Positions 38,027 to 45,274 of a DNA stretch of 64,000 nt are shown piece by piece. The translations under genes were made by a program, and so were the position numbers. The notes below the pieces were generated by a model that ran no database searches, was not told where the DNA came from, and saw only the letters and a program-made list of their open reading frames with translations. This DNA comes from CAZAPG01 sp964486935 (GTDB lineage: Bacteria > Chloroflexota > Anaerolineae > 4572-78 > J111): positions 62,001-126,000 of the forward strand of contig CAZAPG010000010.1 in assembly GCA_964486935.1 (NCBI GenBank). The letters are read 5' to 3'. Position 1 is the first letter of the stretch. Every line of letters starts with the position of its first letter.

Positions 38027-38767
38027 CTAGGCCAGCGGCTCCAGCGGTGTTTTGATGTTAAGCGCGCCGCCACCGCCGTAGGGGAAGGCCGGCCCAGGGG
38101 CGGGGGCGGCCCAGCGCACGCCATTGGCAATAACCTGCTGAACCTCTGGCTGGTGGTAGATGGGGTAAGTCTCGTGGCCGGGGCGGAAGTAAAAGATTTT
38201 GCCCTGACCCCGGTAAAAGCAGCAGCCGCTGCGAAAGACCTCGCCGCCCTTGAACCAGCTAATGAAAACCAGTTCGTCAGGCGCGGGGATATCGAAATGC
38301 TCGCCGTACATTTCGGCCTGCGGAATTTCAAAGTAAGGCTCCAGGCCGGCGGCAATGGGATGGCCCGGCTTTACCACCCAGACGCGCTCCTTTTCGCCGG
38401 CCTCGCGCCAGCGCAGGCTGCATGTTGTACCCATTAGCTTTTTGAAGATTTTGGAGTGGTGGCCGGAATGTAACACAATCAGCCCCATCCCTTCCAGCAC
38501 CCGGCGGTGAACGCGCTCGACAATTTCATCCCGCACTTCGCGGTGGGCCTTGTGGCCCCACCAAATCAGAACATCGGTTTGGGCCAGCAACGCACCGGCC
38601 AGACCATGCTCCGGCGCATCGAGCGTGGCGGTTTGGGTTTGAAACCCCTGCCGCGACAGAAATTCGGCAATGGCGGCGTGAATGCCGTTGGGGTAAATTT
38701 GTTTGACTTTGTCATTCTCTTTTTCGTGTCGAAATTCATTCCAGATGGTTACATTGATTGTAGACAT
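38027..38767 (-). CDS. ThuA-like protein (trehalose-utilisation/glutamine-amidotransferase-like fold)
   Basis: A 246-residue protein starting MSTINVTIWNEFRHEKENDK, with IYPNGIHAAIAEFL, DVLIWWGHKAHREV, GMGLIVLHSGHHSKIFKKLMG and GKIFYFRPGHETYPIYH. These are the conserved blocks of the ThuA family. Members are linked to trehalose and other disaccharide use, but the reaction is not firmly known. ATG 38767 has GGAG 9 nt upstream. The gene is monocistronic here; no sugar transporter is nearby. Confidence 0.85.
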   Translation of the reverse strand: MSTINVTIWNEFRHEKENDKVKQIYPNGIHAAIAEFLSRQGFQTQTATLDAPEHGLAGALLAQTDVLIWWGHKAHREVRDEIVERVHRRVLEGMGLIVLHSGHHSKIFKKLMGTTCSLRWREAGEKERVWVVKPGHPIAAGLEPYFEIPQAEMYGEHFDIPAPDELVFISWFKGGEVFRSGCCFYRGQGKIFYFRPGHETYPIYHQPEVQQVIANGVRWAAPAPGPAFPYGGGGALNIKTPLEPLA

Positions 38768-38977
38768 TTTTACGCTCCGTAGCTTAACAGCAATTATATA
38801 CACGCTCACTATTTTACTGAGGCCGGAGAAATTGGGAAAAATTGAGGGCAGAAAGTTTGGGCGGCCAAAAGCCGCAACAGGAGGTGAATATTTTGCCGGT
38901 TTTTACAGCCGGTTGGAAGCCTGGCCAATGATAAAATAATATAAACAAAAATTTTATGGGTGAGGTTATCAGAATTT

Positions 38978-39088
38978 ATGGTCACATTGCGCTGCCCTTA
39001 CTGCAATGCTCAAGGCTTAAAGCACTTGGGGCTTCAAAACCTGGGCGCATTTAGTGTAATTCACTGCAAGCAGTGCGGGGCCATTTAA
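38978..39088 (+). CDS. Mini zinc-ribbon protein (36 residues)
   Basis: The frame ATG 38978 to TAA 39086-39088 encodes 36 residues with CPYC near the start and CKQC near the end, spaced like a zinc ribbon (MVTLRCPYC...FSVIHCKQCGAI). No strong ribosome-binding site is visible. The four-cysteine pattern is unlikely by chance in so short a frame. It may be a stand-alone tiny protein or the remnant of a longer zinc-ribbon protein. It opens the small AT-richer islet that ends with the methylase. Confidence 0.5.
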   Translation: MVTLRCPYCNAQGLKHLGLQNLGAFSVIHCKQCGAI

Positions 39089-39137
39089 TGTTAGGGCTGA
39101 TTATCTGTCATCTTCGCGCAAGAGATTAGTGCCACAA

Positions 39138-39485
39138 ATGCTCTACAAAGGGGCTATCTTTCAAGCCTGGAACAAAAAACAAGCCGTAGTTCTACACCGG
39201 GCTTTTTATGACACGTTACCTGAATTACCGGAAGTTGCTCGGAATGAGGCAGATGTTGCCTGGCTCGTTTATGATTTTGAGTTTATACGGGAGCAGAATA
39301 GATACCAGTTAGTTCCAGACAAAACTATTTACACCAAATTTGACCCGGCATTACAGGAAATTACGACACCTAAAGCAGGATCAGTTAAAGAATTTGTAAG
39401 AGAACTACAAACAAAACTTGATGAAAAGTTCGAGAACAACTATCCGCCCGATGCGCCTACACTAGCAGATATTATCCAGCAGTGA
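39138..39485 (+). CDS. Unknown protein upstream of an adenine methylase
   Basis: I do not recognise this 115-residue protein. It is soluble, rich in aromatic and charged residues (MLYKGAIFQAWNKKQAVVLH, VAWLVYDFEFIREQNRYQL) and has a helical, charged C-terminal part. It overlaps the methylase start by GTGA (39482-39485), so the two are translationally coupled. A GTG at 39129 is an alternative start; neither has a clear ribosome-binding site. It could be part of a small modification or restriction module, but it is short for an endonuclease and shows no PD-(D/E)xK motif. Confidence 0.65.
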   Translation: MLYKGAIFQAWNKKQAVVLHRAFYDTLPELPEVARNEADVAWLVYDFEFIREQNRYQLVPDKTIYTKFDPALQEITTPKAGSVKEFVRELQTKLDEKFENNYPPDAPTLADIIQQ

Positions 39486-40369
39486 GCGTTCCGATGGCTT
39501 ACCAATACTCGTTTCTGCCACAAAAAGATAAAATTGTGAATGTGGCTTCCGTACCATTGCGAAGCCCATTTCGTTACCCTGGCGGTAAAACCTGGTTAGT
39601 ACCGCGTATCCGACGATGGCTGGCAAGTCTGCCTTCAAAACCAGATGAATTTATTGAACCATTTACAGGCGGGGGCATAGTCGGTCTGACGGTTGCTTTT
39701 GAAGATTTGGCTAATCGGGTTACACTGGTCGAGTTAGATCATCAAATTGCCGCTGTTTGGAAAACAATTCTTTATGGTGATGGCGAGTGGCTGGCAAATA
39801 TGATAGTTGATTTTGATTTTTCGGCTGAAATGGTCGAAGCAGAATTAGCCAGAACAGACTTGTCGATTAAGGAACAAGCTTTTCAAACTATTCTCAAGAA
39901 CCGGGTCAATCGTGGCGGGATTTTAGCGCCCGGCGCAGGCAAGGTTAAATATGGCGAAAATGGCAAAGGACTTGCCTCTCGTTGGTATCCTGAAACCCTA
40001 AGTAACCGTATCCGAAAAATTATCAGAATTCGAGACAAATTCGCATTTATCGAGGGGGATGGAATAGAGGTGTTAGAAGAGAATTCGCACCTCGCCGGTG
40101 CTGTTTTTTTCATAGACCCGCCATACACAGCAGGAGGAAAAAGAGCGGGTAATCGTCTTTATACTCATTATGAACTTGACCATGATAAATTATTTAATGT
40201 AAGCAGTAGACTTACTGGCGATTTTTTGATGACCTATAGCAATGACAAAGATGTAAAAAATTTAGCTCGAAAGTATCATTTGGCAATGAAAGAGATTGCC
40301 ATGAAAAATACACACCACGCCAAGATGACGGAATTACTTATTGGACGTAATTTGGATTGGGATAACTGA
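39482..40369 (+). CDS. D12-class (Dam-like) adenine-specific DNA methyltransferase
   Basis: A 295-residue enzyme. It has the SAM-binding motifs SPFRYPGGKTWLVPRI and EFIEPFTGGGIVGLTV, and the catalytic motif FIDPPYTAGG near residue 213, in alpha-type (D12) order. It transfers a methyl group to adenine N6; the target site cannot be read from sequence. Possible starts are GTG 39482, coupled to the previous stop, and ATG 39494. The islet has lower GC and different codon use from its neighbours and ends 70 bp from a tRNA gene, suggesting transfer. Confidence 0.9.
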   Translation: MSVPMAYQYSFLPQKDKIVNVASVPLRSPFRYPGGKTWLVPRIRRWLASLPSKPDEFIEPFTGGGIVGLTVAFEDLANRVTLVELDHQIAAVWKTILYGDGEWLANMIVDFDFSAEMVEAELARTDLSIKEQAFQTILKNRVNRGGILAPGAGKVKYGENGKGLASRWYPETLSNRIRKIIRIRDKFAFIEGDGIEVLEENSHLAGAVFFIDPPYTAGGKRAGNRLYTHYELDHDKLFNVSSRLTGDFLMTYSNDKDVKNLARKYHLAMKEIAMKNTHHAKMTELLIGRNLDWDN

Positions 40370-40381
40370 TTCTTGGTTTGC

Positions 40382-40410
40382 AAAATAAAAAAGCCCCCAA
40401 AGGGAGCTTT
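40382..40410 (-). terminator. Rho-independent terminator of tRNA-Leu
   Basis: Read on the minus strand, AAGCTCCC pairs with GGGGGCTT around TTT, then TTTTTATTTT. It lies 30 bp after the 3' end of the tRNA gene. The T-tract is on the minus strand only. Confidence 0.75.
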
Positions 40411-40439
40411 GACTCTGAAAAAAGTTGTAATTTTTTTTA

Positions 40440-40522
40440 TGCCTCGGGAGAGACTCGAACTCTCACGCCCGTACGGGCACAGGCCCTCAACCTGCTGCGT
40501 ATGCCAATTCCGCCACCGAGGC
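40440..40522 (-). tRNA. tRNA-Leu (anticodon GAG)
   Basis: The minus strand folds as a class II tRNA: acceptor GCCTCGG/CCGAGGC, D-arm GCGGAATTGGCATACGC, anticodon stem CAGG/CCTG with loop TTGAGGG (anticodon GAG), a long variable arm TGCCCGTACGGGCG and T-arm GAGAGTTCGAGTCTCTC. The discriminator is A; CCA is not encoded. It borders the methylase islet and could have served as an integration site. Confidence 0.93.
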
Positions 40523-40730
40523 ATTGACTTTCATCGCTAAATTATACCGCCTCTGTATAATTTGTCAAAGTGTTGGTGAATGAGTAATGGTAGACTCGGC
40601 AAATTGGGACTATTTACTTAATTGAGTCCAACCCGAAAATGCGTTACATTTAGTGTGTCTGGTTGGTGGGCTGGGGAAACCGCCTTCGAGCGTTTTGTAC
40701 CTTAAAATGTAGTTGTTTGTCGGCTTGTAA

Positions 40731-40791
40731 CGCCCTCTGTCTTGGGCTTCCTGGGAGGAAGACAAGAGGACAGGAGGGCGTTTGTTTTTTT
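40731..40791 (+). terminator. Long nested hairpin with T-tract; possible end of a small RNA upstream of the sortase gene
   Basis: CGCCCTC (40731-40737) pairs with GAGGGCG (40774-40780). Inside are TGTC/GACA, CTTG/CAAG and CTTCC/GGAAG around TGGGA. TTTGTTTTTTT follows. On the plus strand no gene ends before it: the tRNA upstream is on the other strand. It therefore either ends an unannotated RNA starting after about 40560 or is a leader attenuator of the sortase gene. The rest of the gap 40523-40730 holds no gene that I can support. Confidence 0.55.
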
Positions 40792-40832
40792 CCGGCGGCT
40801 AAAGGTCAATTATTTATTTGGCAGGAGTCGAG

Positions 40833-41435
40833 ATGAGCGCGCATAACCTGAATTTGACCTTGTTGAGCATTGCCAAATCAACCTTGCTGGCATTGAGCCT
40901 GATATTTATACCGGCAATACCGGCCATAGCCGGCGAACCGGCCAGCGCCGCCGATATTCCGGCCCGATTGGTGATTGCCTCGATTGGCCTGGATAGCGAG
41001 ATTGTGCCGGTGGGCTGGCAGCCGGTTAGGGTCAATGGTCAAACTTACGGCCAGTGGCTAGCCGCCGATAATCAGGTGGGCTGGCACAATCTTTCGGCCA
41101 GGTTGGGCCGGCCCGGTAACACAGTGCTATCGGGCCACAGCGATGTGTACGCCAGAATCTTTCGTGATTTATGGCAGGTGGATATTGGTGATGAAATTAC
41201 TATTTTCACCGCTGCCGCAGCCCAACCTCACCGTTATCGGATTACCCAAAAATTTTTGGTGCGGGAAAAGGGAGTCTCCCTGGAAACCCGCATTAAAAAC
41301 GCGCAGTTGATTGCGCCCACGCCAGACGAACGCCTGACGCTGATTACCTGCGCCCGCCCCGGCGCAACCCACCGGCTGATTGTGATTGCCCGGCCAGAAT
41401 TAACCGGCGAAAGACCAGCGACGAAGGGCGAATGA
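40833..41435 (+). CDS. Sortase-family transpeptidase
   Basis: A 200-residue protein with one N-terminal hydrophobic segment (about residues 10-35, LLSIAKSTLLALSLIFIPA) as signal or anchor. The sortase fold shows the catalytic His in NTVLSGHSDVYARIF, Cys in LTLITCARPG and Arg in HRLIVIARPEL. It probably anchors proteins or acts on surface polymers; no LPxTG protein is visible in the window. AGGAG precedes ATG 40833. The last few residues (GERPATKGE) are encoded by a dispersed repeat of the GACGAAGG type. Confidence 0.87.
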   Translation: MSAHNLNLTLLSIAKSTLLALSLIFIPAIPAIAGEPASAADIPARLVIASIGLDSEIVPVGWQPVRVNGQTYGQWLAADNQVGWHNLSARLGRPGNTVLSGHSDVYARIFRDLWQVDIGDEITIFTAAAAQPHRYRITQKFLVREKGVSLETRIKNAQLIAPTPDERLTLITCARPGATHRLIVIARPELTGERPATKGE

Positions 41436-41462
41436 TTTTTTTGTCCCTTCGTGCTTCGTCGC
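41418..41462. repeat. GCGACGAAGGG / CCCTTCGTGCTTCGTCG repeat between convergent genes
   Basis: An inverted repeat spans the 3' end of the sortase gene and the gap before the permease gene, with ATTTTTTT in the loop. Same family as 11146-11234. It could stop both converging transcripts. Confidence 0.5.
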
Positions 41463-41467
41463 CGGCA

Positions 41468-43867
41468 TCAGGCATACGCCAGGCTCTCGCGCACGCTGAT
41501 GGTGACGGCATTGCGCGCCGGCATCACCGAGGCCAGAACGGAAATGATAATCACCGCCGCCAGCCAGACGCCCACCGCCTGCACATTGTACCGGTAATCC
41601 AGGGCAATGTTAAACATCGCCTCTCCCACTACTGTTGCCAGCGGACGCCCTAGCACAAACGACAACGGCACGGCCACAGCCCAACTGATGACCCCCTGCA
41701 AAACGCCCTCCAGAATAAACATCAGCATCAACACCGGCGTTTTGGCCCCAATGGCCCGCATTACCCCAATCTCTTTGGTGCGCTCTACCACGCTGATAGA
41801 AAGCGAGCCGGTTAGCCCCACCCCGCCCACCAGGGCCATAATCACCGCCAGCGCAAACAGCATACCCAGATATTGAATAAAGAAGTTATCAAAAAAGGCG
41901 CGGGTCTCGTGGATGGTCTGGGTATCCTGTACCTTCCAGTTGCGAGCTTCAAACATCTCTTTCAGCCCGGTGTTGATGGCGTCAACGGCGGCTACATCTT
42001 TGCTATAGGTGGCAACCAGTAACTGGCTGCCGACGTTGTGTTTGGTGGTCGCGTTAAAAATAGCCGCCTGGGGCGCGTAAACATTATCCGGGTCGGGCAC
42101 TACCGAGAGCGTGCGATAAAAGCCGACCACCTGCCACTGCTTGTCGCCCAGCTCGCCCAGGTCAAGAGTGATGGTGTCGCCCAGGTTGATCTGGTTTTCT
42201 TCGGCGGTCTCCTCGTTGATGACCACGGCCCGGTCGTCGCCGGGTTGCAGCCAGCGTCCGGCCACAATCAGCGGGGTGTACATGTCGCTGCCTGCCGGTA
42301 CGCCGATGAGCATGCCGCCGGTGCCGGCCTCTTTGGTGCGCTGCCCGGCCCGCAGAATGGAAGCGGCCTGTCTGAACCGCAGTTCCGCTTTTTCAACACC
42401 CGGCCACGACTCAACCATTCTCTCGATGCGGTTAATGCGCTGATTTTTTTCAAACAGCAGGGTGGTCTGGTAGTTGCGGCGGCCCAGTTCGTTGTCAACC
42501 GTAAGCTGAATGGAGTTGGACAGGGTCATCACCATTAAAAACAGGGTGCCGGCGGTAATCAGCACCAGTTGGGTTAAGCTCAACCGCCCTTTGCGCCGAA
42601 ACAGGTTGGCCAGGGCCATGGCGTTGGGGGCCGACAGAAAACGGCGGCTGAGCCGTTCAATCAGCCGGTCAAAGCCGCTGGCGCCAAAGGTGCCGCCAAT
42701 GCCGTAGCTGGCAATGGCCGCCCGCACCGTAATCAACGCGCCGCTGATAACCGGCCACAGCGCCGCCAGCAGCGGCACTGCCACCGCCGCCGCAATCTGA
42801 ATAATGATGGCCCGATTTGAAAGTTGAAAGGCGCTATGGTCGATGTTGAAAATATCCAGAAAATAAGCGGCGGCGCTGTGAGCCACCCAGGCCCCCAGCG
42901 GCAGCGAGATAAACAGGGCCAGCGCGCCATACACCAGCACGCCAATGAGGTAGACTTTGACAATAACGCCGGTTCTGCCGCCGATGGCCTTCATCACCCC
43001 AATCTGGTTGATCTGCTCGGTGATGAGCGCGGACAGGGTATTGTAAACCAGCACCACGCTCATAAACAACGAGACCACCGCCAGCAGCCGCAGCACCAGA
43101 TTCAGGCCGTCAAAAAACTCTTTGGCCCAGTGTTCGTCGGGTTTGTTGTAAAAAGTGACATCCACGCTGACGCCCTCTTTGCCCAGCCGGTTTTTTATTT
43201 CAGAGGCTATCTGGCGGGCAAAATCATCACTGTAGGGTTCAATGGCGACGAGTAGCTGGTTGTACTCGCCTTTGGGAATATTGAAGCGCTCCAACCCCTG
43301 CGCGTCGACAAAAAAGCCGGGGTTATCGCCAAAATCGGGCGAGGTCATAAAATGGTGGCGAATTCTGCCGGTGACCGGCAGGGCGCGGTCGGTGCCATCC
43401 AACTCAAAAATTACTTCATCGCCAAATTCCAGCCCCAGATAATCAAAAGCCCTGATATCCACGCCAATGTTGTTGCGGTGAGGCCACTCGCCCCCTTTAA
43501 GTTGCAACAGATTGTAGCTTTGGGCATCGTAATCGTCGCGCATGGTTAGCCGGGCCGGTTGCCACGGCTCGTCCTCGTTGAGCCGGTAGCGCACCGATAG
43601 CTCGTTCTGCACCTCAACCCCTTTTACCCCTTTGATATTTTTGAGCCGGTCGGCGGTGTCCTGGGTAATCCGGTCGCCCAGAAACATGGTGATGTTGGCC
43701 GGCTGAATAGATTGGTGAATGCGGTTGAGGTTGGGAATTAACTGGTCAATCATGCCAAAAATGGCCCCCAGCGCAAACACGCCGGCCGCAATACTGACTA
43801 CTGCCAGCAACGTACGCGCCTTGTGATGCCACAAATCGGACCAGATTTTCTTCCAGATAACGCTCAT
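41468..43867 (-). CDS. MacB/FtsX-like ABC transporter permease
   Basis: A 799-residue permease with the duplicated FtsX layout: first helix HHKARTLLAVVSIAAGVFALG, periplasmic domain, helices at ~260-400 (QINQIGVMKAIGGRTGVIVKV), second periplasmic domain, and the C-terminal core (TKEIGVMRAIGAKTPVLMLMFILEG). ATG 43867 is preceded by AGGGGAGG. It shares a distinctive promoter with the ATPase gene 1.1 kb upstream on the same strand, so the two likely form one exporter (lipoprotein, peptide or lipid). It is a paralogue of the orphan permease at 24231. Confidence 0.88.
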   Translation of the reverse strand: MSVIWKKIWSDLWHHKARTLLAVVSIAAGVFALGAIFGMIDQLIPNLNRIHQSIQPANITMFLGDRITQDTADRLKNIKGVKGVEVQNELSVRYRLNEDEPWQPARLTMRDDYDAQSYNLLQLKGGEWPHRNNIGVDIRAFDYLGLEFGDEVIFELDGTDRALPVTGRIRHHFMTSPDFGDNPGFFVDAQGLERFNIPKGEYNQLLVAIEPYSDDFARQIASEIKNRLGKEGVSVDVTFYNKPDEHWAKEFFDGLNLVLRLLAVVSLFMSVVLVYNTLSALITEQINQIGVMKAIGGRTGVIVKVYLIGVLVYGALALFISLPLGAWVAHSAAAYFLDIFNIDHSAFQLSNRAIIIQIAAAVAVPLLAALWPVISGALITVRAAIASYGIGGTFGASGFDRLIERLSRRFLSAPNAMALANLFRRKGRLSLTQLVLITAGTLFLMVMTLSNSIQLTVDNELGRRNYQTTLLFEKNQRINRIERMVESWPGVEKAELRFRQAASILRAGQRTKEAGTGGMLIGVPAGSDMYTPLIVAGRWLQPGDDRAVVINEETAEENQINLGDTITLDLGELGDKQWQVVGFYRTLSVVPDPDNVYAPQAAIFNATTKHNVGSQLLVATYSKDVAAVDAINTGLKEMFEARNWKVQDTQTIHETRAFFDNFFIQYLGMLFALAVIMALVGGVGLTGSLSISVVERTKEIGVMRAIGAKTPVLMLMFILEGVLQGVISWAVAVPLSFVLGRPLATVVGEAMFNIALDYRYNVQAVGVWLAAVIIISVLASVMPARNAVTISVRESLAYA

Positions 43868-43916
43868 GGTTGCCTCCCCTTGTTTAAACCCGCTGTTGTT
43901 GCATTGGTTGTAGCCA

Positions 43917-43959
43917 AGTATATCAGCCAGAAGGATGCCAGTCATCTACCAAATAGTAG
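43917..43959 (-). promoter_or_regulatory. Promoter/operator of the permease gene, matching that of the ATPase gene
   Basis: On the minus strand, CTACTATTTGGTAG (a palindrome-like box) runs into GATGAC, then an 18-bp spacer and TGATATACT (-10 TATACT at 43922-43917). The same box, -35, spacer length and -10 precede the ATPase gene at 45204-45161, which supports co-regulation. Confidence 0.6.
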
Positions 43960-44000
43960 ATTAGTGGGGTAGAAAGCGGGTATAACCGGGAGATAAAAAA

Positions 44001-44032
44001 GGCCAGGTGACTCTCAATTTCGTCACCTGGCC
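44001..44032. terminator. Strong terminator hairpin between the small gene and the permease gene
   Basis: GGCCAGGTGAC (44001-44011) and GTCACCTGGCC (44022-44032) make a perfect 11-bp stem. T-runs flank both sides (TTTTT on plus, TTTTTT on minus), so it works both ways. It ends the ATPase/small-protein transcript. Confidence 0.88.
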
Positions 44033-44054
44033 TTTTTAACGGCTGCAACTTTAT

Positions 44055-44246
44055 TTAGCCGCCCAAATCAATGGCTCGATATAATTTTAACCACTCCAGA
44101 TCTTTGGCGGGTTGGGCGGGTCGAGTTGGGTTAAATAACGGCAGATTTTGATCGGGTTTGGTTGCAGACATCTCTTTGAGCCGGTCGGTGAAGATGGGCC
44201 GGTTAAAAAACGTAATGAACCTGGGAAACTCGTTACAAAATTGCAT
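44055..44246 (-). CDS. Small unknown protein downstream of the ABC ATPase
   Basis: I do not recognise this 63-residue protein (MQFCNEFPRFITFFNRP..., Pro- and Lys-rich end). AGGAGG lies 6 nt before ATG 44246, one of the best ribosome-binding sites in the window. It begins 36 bp after the ATPase gene and is followed directly by a strong terminator. Translation is therefore likely. No membrane helix or signal is evident; a cysteine is at residue 4. It could be a small partner or regulator of the exporter. Confidence 0.6.
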   Translation of the reverse strand: MQFCNEFPRFITFFNRPIFTDRLKEMSATKPDQNLPLFNPTRPAQPAKDLEWLKLYRAIDLGG

Positions 44247-44281
44247 GTTAAACCTCCTCTAGCCCCACCAACTGAAAGTTA

Positions 44282-45034
44282 CTAAGCCGCGAATGTTGGT
44301 TGCGGCAGCATTGAATGTTGCGGTAAGGCCATTAAATACTCATCTTTGGTGATGAGGCCGTTGGTAATTTCAATTCGGCGCGGAACGCGCTGGGCCAGCT
44401 CTTTATCGTGCGTCACCATAATCATGGTTTTGCCCTGCTCAACAAGCTGGCTGAACAGGTCAAATACTTCGCCCGCCGTGCGCGAGTCAAGGTTGCCGGT
44501 CGGCTCGTCGCCCACCAGCAGGGGCGGGTTGTTGGCCAGAGCGCGGGCAATGGCGGCCCGCTGCTGCTGCCCGCCGGAAACCATGCTGGGCAGCTTGTCG
44601 GCCTGGTCGGCCAGCCCAACCATATCCAGCAGGTACACGGCCCGTTCCCGGCGCTCTTTGGGGGTATACTTACCGGCAAAATCCATCGGCAAAATTACGT
44701 TTTGCAGCAGGCTGAGCGCCGGCAGCATCTGGAAGAACTGAAAGATAATGCCGACATTCTCGCCGCGCCAGCCAGCCAGTTGGTTCTCGCTCATTTTGTG
44801 AACCGGCTGGCCGGTGACGGTAATTTCGCCATCGCTGGGCCGGTCGATGCCGGTAATCATATTGAGCAGGGTCGATTTACCGTTGCCCGATGGCCCAACA
44901 ATTGAAACGAACTCCCCCTGGTTTACTTCAAACGACACTTTCTTGAGAATAGTGATATCTTTATCGCCAACTTTGAAACTTTTAATGACATCTTTTATCT
45001 GAATAATCGGTTCTGTTGCCTTTTGGTGACTCAT
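44282..45034 (-). CDS. ABC transporter ATP-binding protein (LolD/MacB type)
   Basis: A 250-residue ATPase. Walker A is GPSGNGKST (Asn where Ser is usual), the signature is VSGGQQQRAAIARAL, Walker B LLVGDEPTGNLD, and the switch His is in MVTHDKEL. The GNLDS after Walker B is typical of the LolD/MacB/FtsE-like group that powers FtsX-fold permeases, so its partner should be the permease at 41468 and possibly also the orphan one at 24231. The small protein at 44055 follows in the same transcript. The promoter is at 45161-45204. Confidence 0.92.
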   Translation of the reverse strand: MSHQKATEPIIQIKDVIKSFKVGDKDITILKKVSFEVNQGEFVSIVGPSGNGKSTLLNMITGIDRPSDGEITVTGQPVHKMSENQLAGWRGENVGIIFQFFQMLPALSLLQNVILPMDFAGKYTPKERRERAVYLLDMVGLADQADKLPSMVSGGQQQRAAIARALANNPPLLVGDEPTGNLDSRTAGEVFDLFSQLVEQGKTMIMVTHDKELAQRVPRRIEITNGLITKDEYLMALPQHSMLPQPTFAA

Positions 45035-45160
45035 AGGTCTACTCCTTGCCTCTGGTTTTCTATTGATTCAGTACGCATCGGGCGTTAATATGTTGCAAAC
45101 AATATGACACTCAAGAAACGAGTTTTGTGACAACTGCATCCAAAATTTATGGTTGGGGCC

Positions 45161-45204
45161 AGTATATCAGGCATGGTGAAGAACGTCATCCACCAAAAGG
45201 TGTA
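45161..45204 (-). promoter_or_regulatory. Promoter/operator of the ABC ATPase gene
   Basis: On the minus strand, CTACACCTTTTGGTGGATGAC contains CACC-TTTT-GGTG running into -35 GATGAC, then 18 bp and TGATATACT (-10 at 45166-45161). The spacing between the conserved blocks is identical to 43917-43959. The rest of the 240-bp gap to 45274 holds no gene that I can support. Confidence 0.6.
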
Positions 45205-45274
45205 GAGCCGGGGTATATTTTGCCGGGGCAGAAAACAAGTTGCGGTCTTATGGGGTTGCTGAGGGGTAGGGCGA

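Noticed and set aside
39138..39485. Restriction endonuclease partner of the methylase
   Set aside because: No PD-(D/E)xK, HNH or GIY-YIG motif and only 115 residues; left as unknown.
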